This document shows positions 1 to 7,060 of a stretch of DNA of 17,085 bases, one piece after another; the first letter of the stretch is position 1; each line of letters opens with the position of its first letter. The translations under genes and the position numbers were made by a program. Location: NCBI GenBank assembly GCA_018882625.1, contig VERO01000018.1, forward strand, positions 1-17,085, read 5' to 3'. Under the pieces are notes generated by a model. It did not search any database. It was not told where the DNA came from and worked only from the letters and a program-made list of their open reading frames with translations. Source of the DNA: Phycisphaerales bacterium (GTDB taxonomy: Bacteria; Planctomycetota; Phycisphaerae; Phycisphaerales; SM1A02).

Positions 1-1
1 G

Positions 2-751
2 ACCATCGTGCCGGCGACGGCCGCGATCTGGATCTCGATGCCTGAGGGCGGGGACTCGCTCGAGTCGTACCGCGTGTCGATGGCGCTCGTGCCCGTCGGC
101 ATGCTCCTGTGCGGATGCGTGCTGGCCACGTGGAGACTGCTGCCCGAGCGCATGCCGTCCGCATGGAGCGATGCGCGCCGCATGTGGTGCACGCTCGCCG
201 CGAGCGTGTGCGTCTGGGGTGTCGGCTCGGCGGCTGTCGTGCTGTCGGAGGATCTGGCCGATCCGTCGCTGGCGGCGGCATCGCTCGTCGGCGCGTGCGG
301 ATGGATGCTCACCGGTGCGCTTGGTGTGGCGCTGTGGCGCATCTCCCACCATGCGCCGCGCGGGCACCGGCGCGTCGGTGCGGCGGCACTGGCCCTTCGG
401 GGCCTCGCAGCCGGCACCGCGATCGCGGCATCGACCGCCGTGGCGCAGGCCGGATGGACGATTGCCTCCGGCATCGCGAGCACCTTCCCGGCGATCTTCC
501 TCACGACGATGGTCGCCACGTGGGTCGCGCAGGGACGCGGCGTGCCGACAGGCGCGACGGCCCCGATGGTTCTTGGGTCGCTCAGCGTCGGTGCGTACGC
601 AGCGATGTCGGCATTCGCCTACCCGAGGCTCGGCATCGCGATCGGCATCCCCATCTGCTGGGCCCTTGCGGTGACCTGCACCACAGTGCCCGTGCACCTC
701 TGGCTCCTGCGCAGCGCGCGCCACAGTCCGGCATGCGCGCCGCAGCGATAG
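2..751 (+). CDS. Multi-pass membrane protein, 5' end outside window (partial)
   Basis: The frame is open to the left edge, so the true start is probably outside the window; a GTG at 8 is the first possible start inside it. About 247 residues are visible. Counting from that GTG, hydrophobic segments lie near residues 24-44, 59-81, 88-111, 125-155, 159-175 and 185-237 (the last long enough for two helices). Short Arg-rich loops separate them (RLLPER, HHAPRGHRR). The segment with FPAIFLTTMVATW loosely recalls small GlpM/DUF3147-like permease proteins, but I cannot confirm that family. I see no catalytic motif. The gene ends in TAG, and ppk2 begins 82 bases later on the same strand. It is an inner-membrane protein of unknown function; the membrane location is confident and the family is not. 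Confidence 0.6.
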   Translation, partial: TIVPATAAIWISMPEGGDSLESYRVSMALVPVGMLLCGCVLATWRLLPERMPSAWSDARRMWCTLAASVCVWGVGSAAVVLSEDLADPSLAAASLVGACGWMLTGALGVALWRISHHAPRGHRRVGAAALALRGLAAGTAIAASTAVAQAGWTIASGIASTFPAIFLTTMVATWVAQGRGVPTGATAPMVLGSLSVGAYAAMSAFAYPRLGIAIGIPICWALAVTCTTVPVHLWLLRSARHSPACAPQR

Positions 752-833
752 GACCGCAGCGTGCCCGCATGCGCACACGCAGCCGGTCCAATTGTTGCAT
801 CAGCAGCGGCGCACGAGCCGACCTGATGGGGGC

Positions 834-1739
834 ATGGACACATCCGAACTCGTCGAACAGGCGCACCGGGCCGTCAAGCGCTATGGCGTGACCGACGGCG
901 ACTCCTTCCGGCTCAAGGACCATGACCCTGCGGACACTGGCGCGCTCTCCGGCAAGGACAAGCCGCGCGCGCAGGAGATGCTTGATGAGGGCGTCGATGT
1001 GCTCTCGAAGATGCAGGACATGCTCTACGCGCAGAACAGGTGGTCGATCCTCCTGATCTTCCAGGCCATGGATGCGGCCGGCAAGGACGGGGTGATCAAG
1101 CACGTGATGAGCGGCGTGAATCCGCAGGGCTGCGAAGTCCACTCGTTCAAGGCCCCGACCCACCAGGAGCTTGACCACGACTTCCTCTGGCGATGCTCGT
1201 GCGCGCTGCCGTCGCGGGGCAAGATCGGCATCTTCAACCGCTCGTACTACGAGGAGGTGCTGGTCGTCCGCGTGCATGAGGGCATCCTCCGGGCTCAGCA
1301 GCTTCCGCCCTCGCTGGTGACCGGCGACATCTGGGACCAGCGCCTCAAGGACATCCGGGCGTACGAGCGCTACCTCGCCCGCAACGGCACGGTAGTCCGC
1401 AAGTTCTTCCTCAACGTCTCGCGGGACGAGCAGCGCCGGCGCTTCCTCGAGCGCATCGAGAACCCATCGAAGAACTGGAAGTTCAACGCAGGTGACGTGG
1501 ACGAGCGCTCGCACTGGGACGACTACATGCAGGCGTACGAGGCTGCGATCTGCGCCACTGCCACGCCGGAGGCGCCGTGGTTCATCGTGCCCGCCGACAG
1601 CAAGTGGTTCGCGCGGCTCGTGGTGGCTGGCGTGGTGATTGACGCACTGGCGTCGCTCGATCTCGCGTACCCGACGCTCGATCCGGTGCAGCAGGCGAAG
1701 CTCGCTTCGGCGCGGCAGCGGCTGCTCAGCGAGCGCTGA
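834..1739 (+). CDS. ppk2: Polyphosphate kinase 2 (PPK2 family nucleotide phosphotransferase)
   Basis: This 301-residue cytoplasmic enzyme transfers phosphate between polyphosphate and nucleotides. The P-loop is QAMDAAGKDG at residues 77-86, with the lysine at 84. The Walker B region is IGIFNRSYYEEV at 131-142. Basic lid elements follow (RDEQRRRFLERI near 197-208, then NPSKNWKF). The single-domain length and FNRSYYE motif look most like class III PPK2 enzymes, which phosphorylate AMP and ADP; the class is my inference. I chose ATG 834 over a TTG at 792 because homology-like sequence begins after it and a G-rich stretch lies just upstream. The gene ends in TGA and converges on the band-7 gene, whose end is six bases away. 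No polyphosphate synthase (ppk1) or phosphatase is visible nearby. Confidence 0.93.
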   Translation: MDTSELVEQAHRAVKRYGVTDGDSFRLKDHDPADTGALSGKDKPRAQEMLDEGVDVLSKMQDMLYAQNRWSILLIFQAMDAAGKDGVIKHVMSGVNPQGCEVHSFKAPTHQELDHDFLWRCSCALPSRGKIGIFNRSYYEEVLVVRVHEGILRAQQLPPSLVTGDIWDQRLKDIRAYERYLARNGTVVRKFFLNVSRDEQRRRFLERIENPSKNWKFNAGDVDERSHWDDYMQAYEAAICATATPEAPWFIVPADSKWFARLVVAGVVIDALASLDLAYPTLDPVQQAKLASARQRLLSER

Positions 1740-1747
1740 CCGCGCTC
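1731..1747. terminator. Hairpin covering the convergent stop codons of ppk2 and the band-7 gene
   Basis: GAGCGC (1731-1736) pairs with GCGCTC (1742-1747) around a five-base loop. The TGA of ppk2 lies in the loop, and the reverse-strand TGA of the band-7 gene overlaps the right arm. There is no T-tract on either side. It is a plausible shared end signal for two converging transcripts, but the stem is only 6 bp. Confidence 0.45.
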
Positions 1748-2696
1748 AGGACGTGGGCACGACGGGCTGCGCGTCCCGGTCGCTGCAGAGGATCACGAGG
1801 AGGTTGCCCACGATCTGCGCCTTCTGCTGCGGCGCAAGCTCAACCACGCCGCGCTCCTGGATGCGCGCGAGCGCCATCTCGACCATGCTCACCGCGCCCT
1901 CGACGATCTTGGTGCGTGCCGCGATCACCGCGCTGGCCTGCTGGCGCCGCAGCATCGCGGCTGCGATCTCAGGGGCGTACGCGAGGCTGGAGATGCGCGC
2001 CTCGAGCACCTCGACGCCAGCCTGCGCGAGGCGCTGGTGCAGCTCGTCGCGCAGGCGCTCGCCGATGAGGTCGGTGTTGCCGCGCAGGCTCACCGCATCG
2101 TCATCCGGCGAGTCGTAGTGGTAGTGGCTCGCGAGGTTGCGCAGCGCGCTTTCGGACTGGATCTCGACGAAGCTCTGGTAGCTGTCGACGCTGAACAGCG
2201 CCTTCGCAGTATCCGTGACCTGCCACACCACGACCGCCGCGATCTCGATCGGGTTCCCGTCGCGGTCGTTCACCTTGATCATCCCGCGCGAGCGAGTTCC
2301 TGCGGCAATGATCTTGCCTGTCGTGGGGTCCTTCACGTCGGGCGTGCTTGAGGAGCCGGTCTCGAATGTTCGCACGCGCAGGCTGACGCGGCGCTTCACG
2401 CTGAATGGATTCACCCAGTGGAACCCGACCTTGCGCACGGTGCCGCGGTAGACGCCGAAGAAGACGATGACCCGGCTCTCGTTGGGGTTCACGATGAACA
2501 GCCCGAAGAATCCGATCATGCAGAAGAGCGTGAGCGACCCGCCGACGACGGCAGGCGGCCACGTCTGGTGCGTGATGGCGCGGATGACCAGGAAGATGCC
2601 GACGCCGAGGCCGATCAGCATGAGCGGAAGCATCGCCCATCCTGTCGTTGCGGAGATGGGACGCTCGTTGATCTTCTGTGTTGCGGATCCTGCCAT
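1746..2696 (-). CDS. SPFH / band-7 domain membrane protein
   Basis: A 316-residue protein with two hydrophobic segments near the N-terminus (about residues 18-43 and 46-66). An SPFH domain follows, beginning at NPNESRVIVFFGVYRGT and continuing through VGFHWVNPFSVKRRVSLRVRTFE and ISSLAYAPEIAAAMLRRQQ. This is the stomatin/prohibitin/flotillin superfamily: membrane-anchored, oligomerising scaffold proteins often linked to membrane quality control. I chose ATG 2696 over an upstream ATG at 2735. NERPISATTGWAMLP is a natural N-terminus, and a -10-like GTACCCT lies exactly six bases before 2696. The start at 2735 would add 13 uninformative residues. The ATP10-like lipoprotein and clpB lie upstream on the same strand after a 120-base gap. 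The specific function is unknown. Confidence 0.88.
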   Translation of the reverse strand: MAGSATQKINERPISATTGWAMLPLMLIGLGVGIFLVIRAITHQTWPPAVVGGSLTLFCMIGFFGLFIVNPNESRVIVFFGVYRGTVRKVGFHWVNPFSVKRRVSLRVRTFETGSSSTPDVKDPTTGKIIAAGTRSRGMIKVNDRDGNPIEIAAVVVWQVTDTAKALFSVDSYQSFVEIQSESALRNLASHYHYDSPDDDAVSLRGNTDLIGERLRDELHQRLAQAGVEVLEARISSLAYAPEIAAAMLRRQQASAVIAARTKIVEGAVSMVEMALARIQERGVVELAPQQKAQIVGNLLVILCSDRDAQPVVPTS

Positions 2697-2702
2697 GGCG
2701 CA

Positions 2703-2709
2703 AGGGTAC
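2703..2709 (-). promoter_or_regulatory. Putative -10 element for a leaderless band-7 mRNA
   Basis: On the minus strand GTACCCT is followed by six bases (TGCGCC) and then the ATG at 2696. A -10 this close would start transcription at or next to the start codon. No Shine-Dalgarno sequence is visible and no clear -35 was found. The same GTACNNT word precedes several other genes in the window. Confidence 0.45.
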
Positions 2710-2816
2710 TTGCCCTGCGTCCGCGAACTGCTCATCCCACGCTGCCGTCGCTGCCGGCACCTGCGCCGATGCCGCGCGGTTCCGTCGCCGCCGTCCGGAC
2801 CACTGCTGCCTGCGGC

Positions 2817-3458
2817 TCAACCGCCTGCGAGCGCGCGCGCCGCGGCATCGAGCTCGGCGAGCTTCGCCGCGGAGAATCCGCGGTCATGGAACCAGCGCAC
2901 GCGGCCCTCGCCATCGAGCAGCAGGATGCGGCCATTGCGTCCGCCACTGTTGCCCGTGAGCTCCACGATCTGCTGCGCCGGCGCGCCGTACACGCACACG
3001 ACCGCAGGCCAGTCTTCCTCAGGGATGCCGCTGCGCATGCCGGAGTCGATCCATCCCGAGATCATGCTTGGCACGAGCCCGGGGATCGTCGGGATCTCCA
3101 CAGCCTTGACCGGCGGCTTCGCCTGCATGATGCCGAACGTCCACCGGTCGAGGTCGAACTGCGTCTCCTGCAGGTAGCCCACCATCAGGATGATGGGCGC
3201 ACCCGCATATGCCTTCGGGATGTCGACGGCCTCGCCGGATAGCGCCTTGCCTTGCACACTCGGGAACGAGTCGCCGACAGGGTCTCGGTTGGCGACCTTC
3301 GACGGGCCGCATCCAAGCAGTGACAGCAGCGCGCCGATCATGGCTGCAGCGGCGAGCATGCGCGGCCGAAGCCGCGCGCACGGCGCAGGCTCCGGCTGCT
3401 CGCACGCCACAGGCCGCAGCTGCATGCACGGGCTGGAGCGCAGTGGCGCGGCACTCAC
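2817..3458 (-). CDS. Lipoprotein with thioredoxin-like (ATP10-like) fold
   Basis: A 213-residue predicted lipoprotein. A basic stretch (RLRPR, 29-33) leads into the hydrophobic segment MLAAAAMIGALLSLLGC, ending in a lipobox-like Cys at residue 50. The mature part (FPSVQGKALSGEAVDIP, then IILMVGYLQETQFDLDRW, then GRILLLDGEGRVRWFHDRGF) resembles thioredoxin-fold proteins of the ATP10 type. No CXXC motif is present, so redox activity is doubtful. The GTG start at 3458 overlaps the TGA stop of clpB as GTGA, a classic translational-coupling arrangement, and I preferred it for that reason. In-frame ATGs at 3425 and 3359 are alternatives; the last would leave a signal peptide with no positive charge. 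The ATP10-like call is tentative. Confidence 0.72.
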   Translation of the reverse strand: MSAAPLRSSPCMQLRPVACEQPEPAPCARLRPRMLAAAAMIGALLSLLGCGPSKVANRDPVGDSFPSVQGKALSGEAVDIPKAYAGAPIILMVGYLQETQFDLDRWTFGIMQAKPPVKAVEIPTIPGLVPSMISGWIDSGMRSGIPEEDWPAVVCVYGAPAQQIVELTGNSGGRNGRILLLDGEGRVRWFHDRGFSAAKLAELDAAARALAGG

Positions 3459-6076
3459 GCCGCCTCCACCGGTTCGGTTGCGGGCGCTGCGGTGAACGTG
3501 AAGCTCTTGCCTTCGTATCCGACGGTCACCTTCTGCCCTTCGCGGATCTCGCCCGCGAGGATTCGGTTGGCCAGCGGATTCTCGAGCCGTTGCTGGATCA
3601 CCCTCTTCAGCGGGCGAGCGCCGTACTGCGGGTCATAGCCCTCTGCCGCAAGTGCGGCGACCGCAGCTGGCGACAGCTCGAGGTCGATCCGGCGCTCGGC
3701 AAGGCGATCCCGCAGGTGCCGCGACTGGATCGCCACGATGCCCGCGATCTGCTGGCGCCCGAGCTGGTGGAAGATCACCGTCTCGTCGATGCGGTTGATG
3801 AGCTCGGGGCGGAGGTGCTTCTTGAGCAGCCCGCGCACGTGCGCCTCGATCATCGCATCCGGCTCGCCGCGCTCGGTCATCTCGAGGATCGCCTGCGATC
3901 CCATGTTGCTCGTCATCACGACGATCGTGTTCGCGAAGTTCACGGTGCGGCCCTGGCCGTCGGTGAGGCGCCCGTCATCGAGCACCTGCAGCAGCACGTT
4001 GCTCACGTCGGGGTGCGCCTTCTCGAACTCGTCGAAGAGCACGACGCAGTACGGCCGCCGCCGCACCGCCTCGGTGAGTCGGCCGCCCTCCTCGTAGCCC
4101 ACGTACCCGGGAGGAGCGCCGATGAGCCGTGCCACGGAATGCTGCTCCATGAACTCGCTCATGTCGATGCGCACCATCGCCTCCTCGGTGTCGAAGAGCA
4201 GCTCCGCGAGCGCCTTGCACAGCTCCGTCTTGCCGACGCCAGTCGGGCCCAGGAACAGGAACGACCCGATCGGCCTGCCCGACTCGCCGAGCCCGGCGCG
4301 GTTGCGGCGCACGGCCTCCGCGACCGCGCGTACGGCCTCGTCCTGGCCGACCACGCGCCGGCGCAGGTCATCCTCGATGTGCAGCAGCTTCTCGCGCTCG
4401 CTTTCGACGAGCTTCGAGACGGGGATGCCCGTCCACTTCGCGATCACTTCGGCGATCGCCTCGGGGTCGACCTCCTCCTTCACCAGCGCGGTGCCGGTGG
4501 AGAGGCGCCTCTTGAGGGCAGCCTCGGCTTCCGCCAGCTTGCGGTCGAGCTCGCGCATCTCGCCGTACTGGATGCGTGCGGCCTTCTCGAGGTCGCCGCG
4601 GCGCTGCGCCTGCTCGAGCTCGGTCTGCTTCGTGTCCTTCTCGCGCTTGATCGACTTGATCTGGTCGAGCTCGGCCTTCTCGGTCTTCCACTGCGCGTCG
4701 AGCGTTCGGAACTGCTCCTGCTCGCCGGCGAGCTCCTTCTCCAGGTCGGCAAGGCGCCGCGCGCTCTCCGGGTCCGTCTCGATCTTGAGCGCCTCGCGCT
4801 CGATCTCGAGCTGCATGATGCGGCGGCGGATCTCGTCGAGCTCTGCGGGCATCGAGTCGTTCTCGATGCGCAGGCGGCTCGCGGACTCGTCGAGCAGGTC
4901 GATCGCCTTGTCGGGCAGGAACCGGTCTGCGATGTAGCGCTGGCTCAGCGTTGCGGCAGTGACGAGCGCACCGTCCTGGATGCGCACGCCGTGGTGCGCC
5001 TCGTAGCGCGCCTTCAGGCCGCGCAGGATCGCGATGGTGTCCTCGACGCTCGGCTCGCCGACATACACGGGCTGGAAGCGCCGCTCGAACGCGGCGTCCT
5101 TCTCCACGTGCTTGCGGTACTCGTCGAGCGTGGTCGCGCCGATGCAGCGCAGCTCGCCGCGCGCGAGCGCTGGCTTGAGCAGCTGGCCTGCGCCCACGGC
5201 GCCTTCGGCCTGCCCTGCGCCCACGATCGTGTGGAGCTCGTCGATGAACAGGATGACGCGTCCCTCGCTTGACGCGACCTCGCGAAGCACCGCCTTGAGG
5301 CGCTCCTCGAACTCGCCGCGGTACTTGGCGCCGGCGAGCAGCTGGCCCACGTCCAGCGCCACGATGCGCGCATCGCGCATCAGCTCCGGGCAGTCGCCGT
5401 TGACGATGCGCTGCGCGAGACCCTCAGCGATCGCGGTCTTGCCGACGCCAGGCTCGCCGATGAGCACCGGGTTGTTCTTGGTGCGCCGCGAGAGCACCTG
5501 CATGCAGCGGCGCACCTCGTCATCGCGGCCGATGACCGGATCGAGCTTGCCGTTGGCGGCGCGCTCGGTGAGGTCGATGCCGTACTTCTTGAGCGCCTCG
5601 AAGGTGCTCTCGGCGCCAGGGTCCTGGATGCTCGACACGCCGCTGGACTTGCGGATCTCGTGGACCGCGCGCTCGAGCTTCGATGCGTCGGCGCCGACGA
5701 GCGCGAGCACGTCCTTCGCGCCGCCCCGCGTCTCCGCGCACGCCATCAGCAGGTGCTCGCACGACGCGTAGGCGTCCTTCATCTTCTGGGCGGCGCGCTC
5801 GGCTGCTCCGAGCGCCTCCACGAGCTCGCGGCCGGTGTTGGGTGTCGTGCCTTGGGCACGCGGCAGCCGGGCAAGCGCGGCGTCGACTGTCTGCTTCACG
5901 CGCGGCGCATCGATGCCTGCCTTGGCCAGGATCGCACCCGCCGGGCCCTTGGGGTCAGCGAGGAGGGCCGAGAGCAGGTGGAGCGTGCCGATCTCGGAGT
6001 GCTGCTCGCGCACAGCATGCGACTGGGCATCCGAGAGGGCGGTCTGGGCGAGGGTGGTGAATCGGTCGAGGCGCAT
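3455..6076 (-). CDS. clpB: ATP-dependent disaggregase ClpB
   Basis: An 873-residue Hsp100 chaperone that, with DnaK, extracts and refolds aggregated proteins in the cytoplasm. The N-domain (about 1-150) starts with the canonical MRLDRFT. The first AAA+ domain has Walker A GEPGVGKT (207-214) and Walker B VILFIDE (274-280). The coiled-coil middle domain spans roughly 410-530 (repeated E/R/K/L heptads, QRRGDLEKAARIQYGEM), which separates ClpB from ClpA/ClpC. The second AAA+ domain has Walker A GPTGVGKT (610-617), Walker B VVLFDE (678-683) and sensor-2 GARPLKR (819-825). The length is normal. It lies 30 bases after the cobalamin-binding-like gene, and its stop overlaps the downstream lipoprotein start. 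The 30-base gap holds a perfect sigma-54 promoter sequence. I saw no CIRCE element. Confidence 0.98.
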   Translation of the reverse strand: MRLDRFTTLAQTALSDAQSHAVREQHSEIGTLHLLSALLADPKGPAGAILAKAGIDAPRVKQTVDAALARLPRAQGTTPNTGRELVEALGAAERAAQKMKDAYASCEHLLMACAETRGGAKDVLALVGADASKLERAVHEIRKSSGVSSIQDPGAESTFEALKKYGIDLTERAANGKLDPVIGRDDEVRRCMQVLSRRTKNNPVLIGEPGVGKTAIAEGLAQRIVNGDCPELMRDARIVALDVGQLLAGAKYRGEFEERLKAVLREVASSEGRVILFIDELHTIVGAGQAEGAVGAGQLLKPALARGELRCIGATTLDEYRKHVEKDAAFERRFQPVYVGEPSVEDTIAILRGLKARYEAHHGVRIQDGALVTAATLSQRYIADRFLPDKAIDLLDESASRLRIENDSMPAELDEIRRRIMQLEIEREALKIETDPESARRLADLEKELAGEQEQFRTLDAQWKTEKAELDQIKSIKREKDTKQTELEQAQRRGDLEKAARIQYGEMRELDRKLAEAEAALKRRLSTGTALVKEEVDPEAIAEVIAKWTGIPVSKLVESEREKLLHIEDDLRRRVVGQDEAVRAVAEAVRRNRAGLGESGRPIGSFLFLGPTGVGKTELCKALAELLFDTEEAMVRIDMSEFMEQHSVARLIGAPPGYVGYEEGGRLTEAVRRRPYCVVLFDEFEKAHPDVSNVLLQVLDDGRLTDGQGRTVNFANTIVVMTSNMGSQAILEMTERGEPDAMIEAHVRGLLKKHLRPELINRIDETVIFHQLGRQQIAGIVAIQSRHLRDRLAERRIDLELSPAAVAALAAEGYDPQYGARPLKRVIQQRLENPLANRILAGEIREGQKVTVGYEGKSFTFTAAPATEPVEAA

Positions 6077-6087
6077 GGCTGGATGGG

Positions 6088-6104
6088 TGCAAAACCCGTG
6101 CCAA
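6088..6104 (-). promoter_or_regulatory. Sigma-54 (RpoN) -24/-12 promoter directly before clpB
   Basis: The minus strand reads TTGGCACGGGTTTTGCA, an exact match to the sigma-54 consensus TTGGCACG-N4-TTGCA, with the -24 GG and -12 GC at the required 12-base distance. Counting from the -12 C at 6089, +1 falls at 6077 or 6076, which is next to or on the A of the clpB ATG. It fits entirely in the 30-base gap after the upstream TAG stop. No enhancer-binding site was identified with confidence. Confidence 0.7.
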
Positions 6105-6106
6105 GC

Positions 6107-7036
6107 CTAGAGTGCCCGAAATGGGAATCCGGGCGGAATCACCTCCGGGCGGTTGTTCAGCCATCCGACGAGAAACCGGAAGGCGTCAACCAGTCTTGGG
6201 CCCGGCCTATTGAACATTTGGTTCCCATCCACCAATACCACCCGTGGCTGGGATCCCTCAGAGCCCTCCATCACCGCCGGAAGCAGGGGCCACCAGCGCT
6301 GCGCCTGCAATCGCGGCAGTTCTGCCGCGATCTGCGGAAGTCCCCACCCGCATGGGCTGATGACGATCCGCTCGGGAGCGGCCTCAAGAATCTCTTCCGG
6401 CGAGACCACGCGGCTCTTCTGCCCGGATGCATTCAGCGAGTGGCGCCCGCCCGCCGCGGTGATCAGTTCTGGCGTCCAGTGGCCCCCCACAAAGCATGGC
6501 TCCATCCACTCCAGAAAGAGCACTTCCGGCGCATCCACGTAGGGGGCGACGAAGTCCACCGCCTCCCAGTACTGGCCACGCAGCTCGACCATCGCCCGGT
6601 CCGCCTCTGAAGGCAGGCCAACCGCCTCGCCCACCCGCAGGCAATCGTCGAAGACCTGCCAGATGGAGTGAGGATCCAGGCTCAGAATCTTGGGCGGCCG
6701 GGGCATCGTCGCCGCCACACCGCGCACCGTGTTGAGGTCAATCGAGCACACGTCGCAGAGGTCCTGCGTCAGGATCACGTCTGGCTCGAGCGAGCGCAGC
6801 AGGTCGGCATCAAGCGTGTACAGGCTCTTGCCTTCCGCCAGCGACTCGCGGACCTGAGCATCAATCGCCGCACTCGCACCGGCGCCGCTCGCGTGCGTGC
6901 GTGCGCCGGTCAGGACCGGGAGGTGCCCGATCTCCGCAGGCCAGTCGCACTCGTGGCTCCGGCCCACGAGCAGGTGCGCGCCGCCGATCCGGCAGAGGAT
7001 TTCGGTGGCAGACGGAAGGAGACTGACGACTCGCAT
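6107..7036 (-). CDS. BtuF-like periplasmic-binding-fold protein without signal peptide (cobalamin-binding-like)
   Basis: A 309-residue protein of the helical-backbone metal/cobalamin-binding superfamily (BtuF/TroA-like). Its N-terminus is MRVVSLLPSATEILC, as in cytoplasmic members, with no signal peptide. Family-type motifs are HECDWP (28-33), TQDLCDVCS (90-98), LEWMEPCFVGGHW (175-187), SPCGWG (227-232) and NRPGPRLVD (276-284). The Cys-x2-Cys (94, 97) could bind metal or cobalamin; that is inference. Longer upstream in-frame starts exist, but the added residues are a low-complexity charged stretch running through the divergent dockerin gene, so ATG 7036 is chosen. A GTACCCT element lies eight bases upstream. 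No ABC permease or ATPase is adjacent, so a classical transporter role is not supported. The 3' third looks somewhat less GC-rich than its surroundings. Confidence 0.82.
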   Translation of the reverse strand: MRVVSLLPSATEILCRIGGAHLLVGRSHECDWPAEIGHLPVLTGARTHASGAGASAAIDAQVRESLAEGKSLYTLDADLLRSLEPDVILTQDLCDVCSIDLNTVRGVAATMPRPPKILSLDPHSIWQVFDDCLRVGEAVGLPSEADRAMVELRGQYWEAVDFVAPYVDAPEVLFLEWMEPCFVGGHWTPELITAAGGRHSLNASGQKSRVVSPEEILEAAPERIVISPCGWGLPQIAAELPRLQAQRWWPLLPAVMEGSEGSQPRVVLVDGNQMFNRPGPRLVDAFRFLVGWLNNRPEVIPPGFPFRAL

Positions 7037-7044
7037 CGGATCCG

Positions 7045-7054
7045 AGGGTACGTT
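7045..7054. promoter_or_regulatory. Overlapping divergent -10 elements sharing a GTAC core
   Basis: The two divergent ATGs at 7036 and 7061 are only 24 bases apart. The central GTAC (7048-7051) belongs to GTACGTT on the plus strand, six bases before ATG 7061, and to GTACCCT on the minus strand, eight bases before ATG 7036. Both would give essentially leaderless transcripts and could not be occupied at once. No convincing -35 is seen for either. Confidence 0.42.
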
Positions 7055-7060
7055 GCGACC

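Noticed and set aside
792..833. Upstream TTG start of ppk2.
   Set aside because: The added residues (MLHQQRRTSRPDGG) are not family-like, and an ATG at 834 begins the normal N-terminus.
3209..5272. Long open frame on the plus strand opposite clpB, and others such as minus-strand 12024-13856.
   Set aside because: They are antisense to genes with clear motifs, are rich in Arg/Ala/His low-complexity sequence, and show no domain. Long spurious frames are expected at this GC content.
6154..6216. TGTTCA (6154-6159) and TGAACA (6211-6216) as sigma-54 enhancer sites for clpB.
   Set aside because: Six-base inverted repeats 51 bases apart are common by chance and lie within coding sequence. Conservation would be needed.
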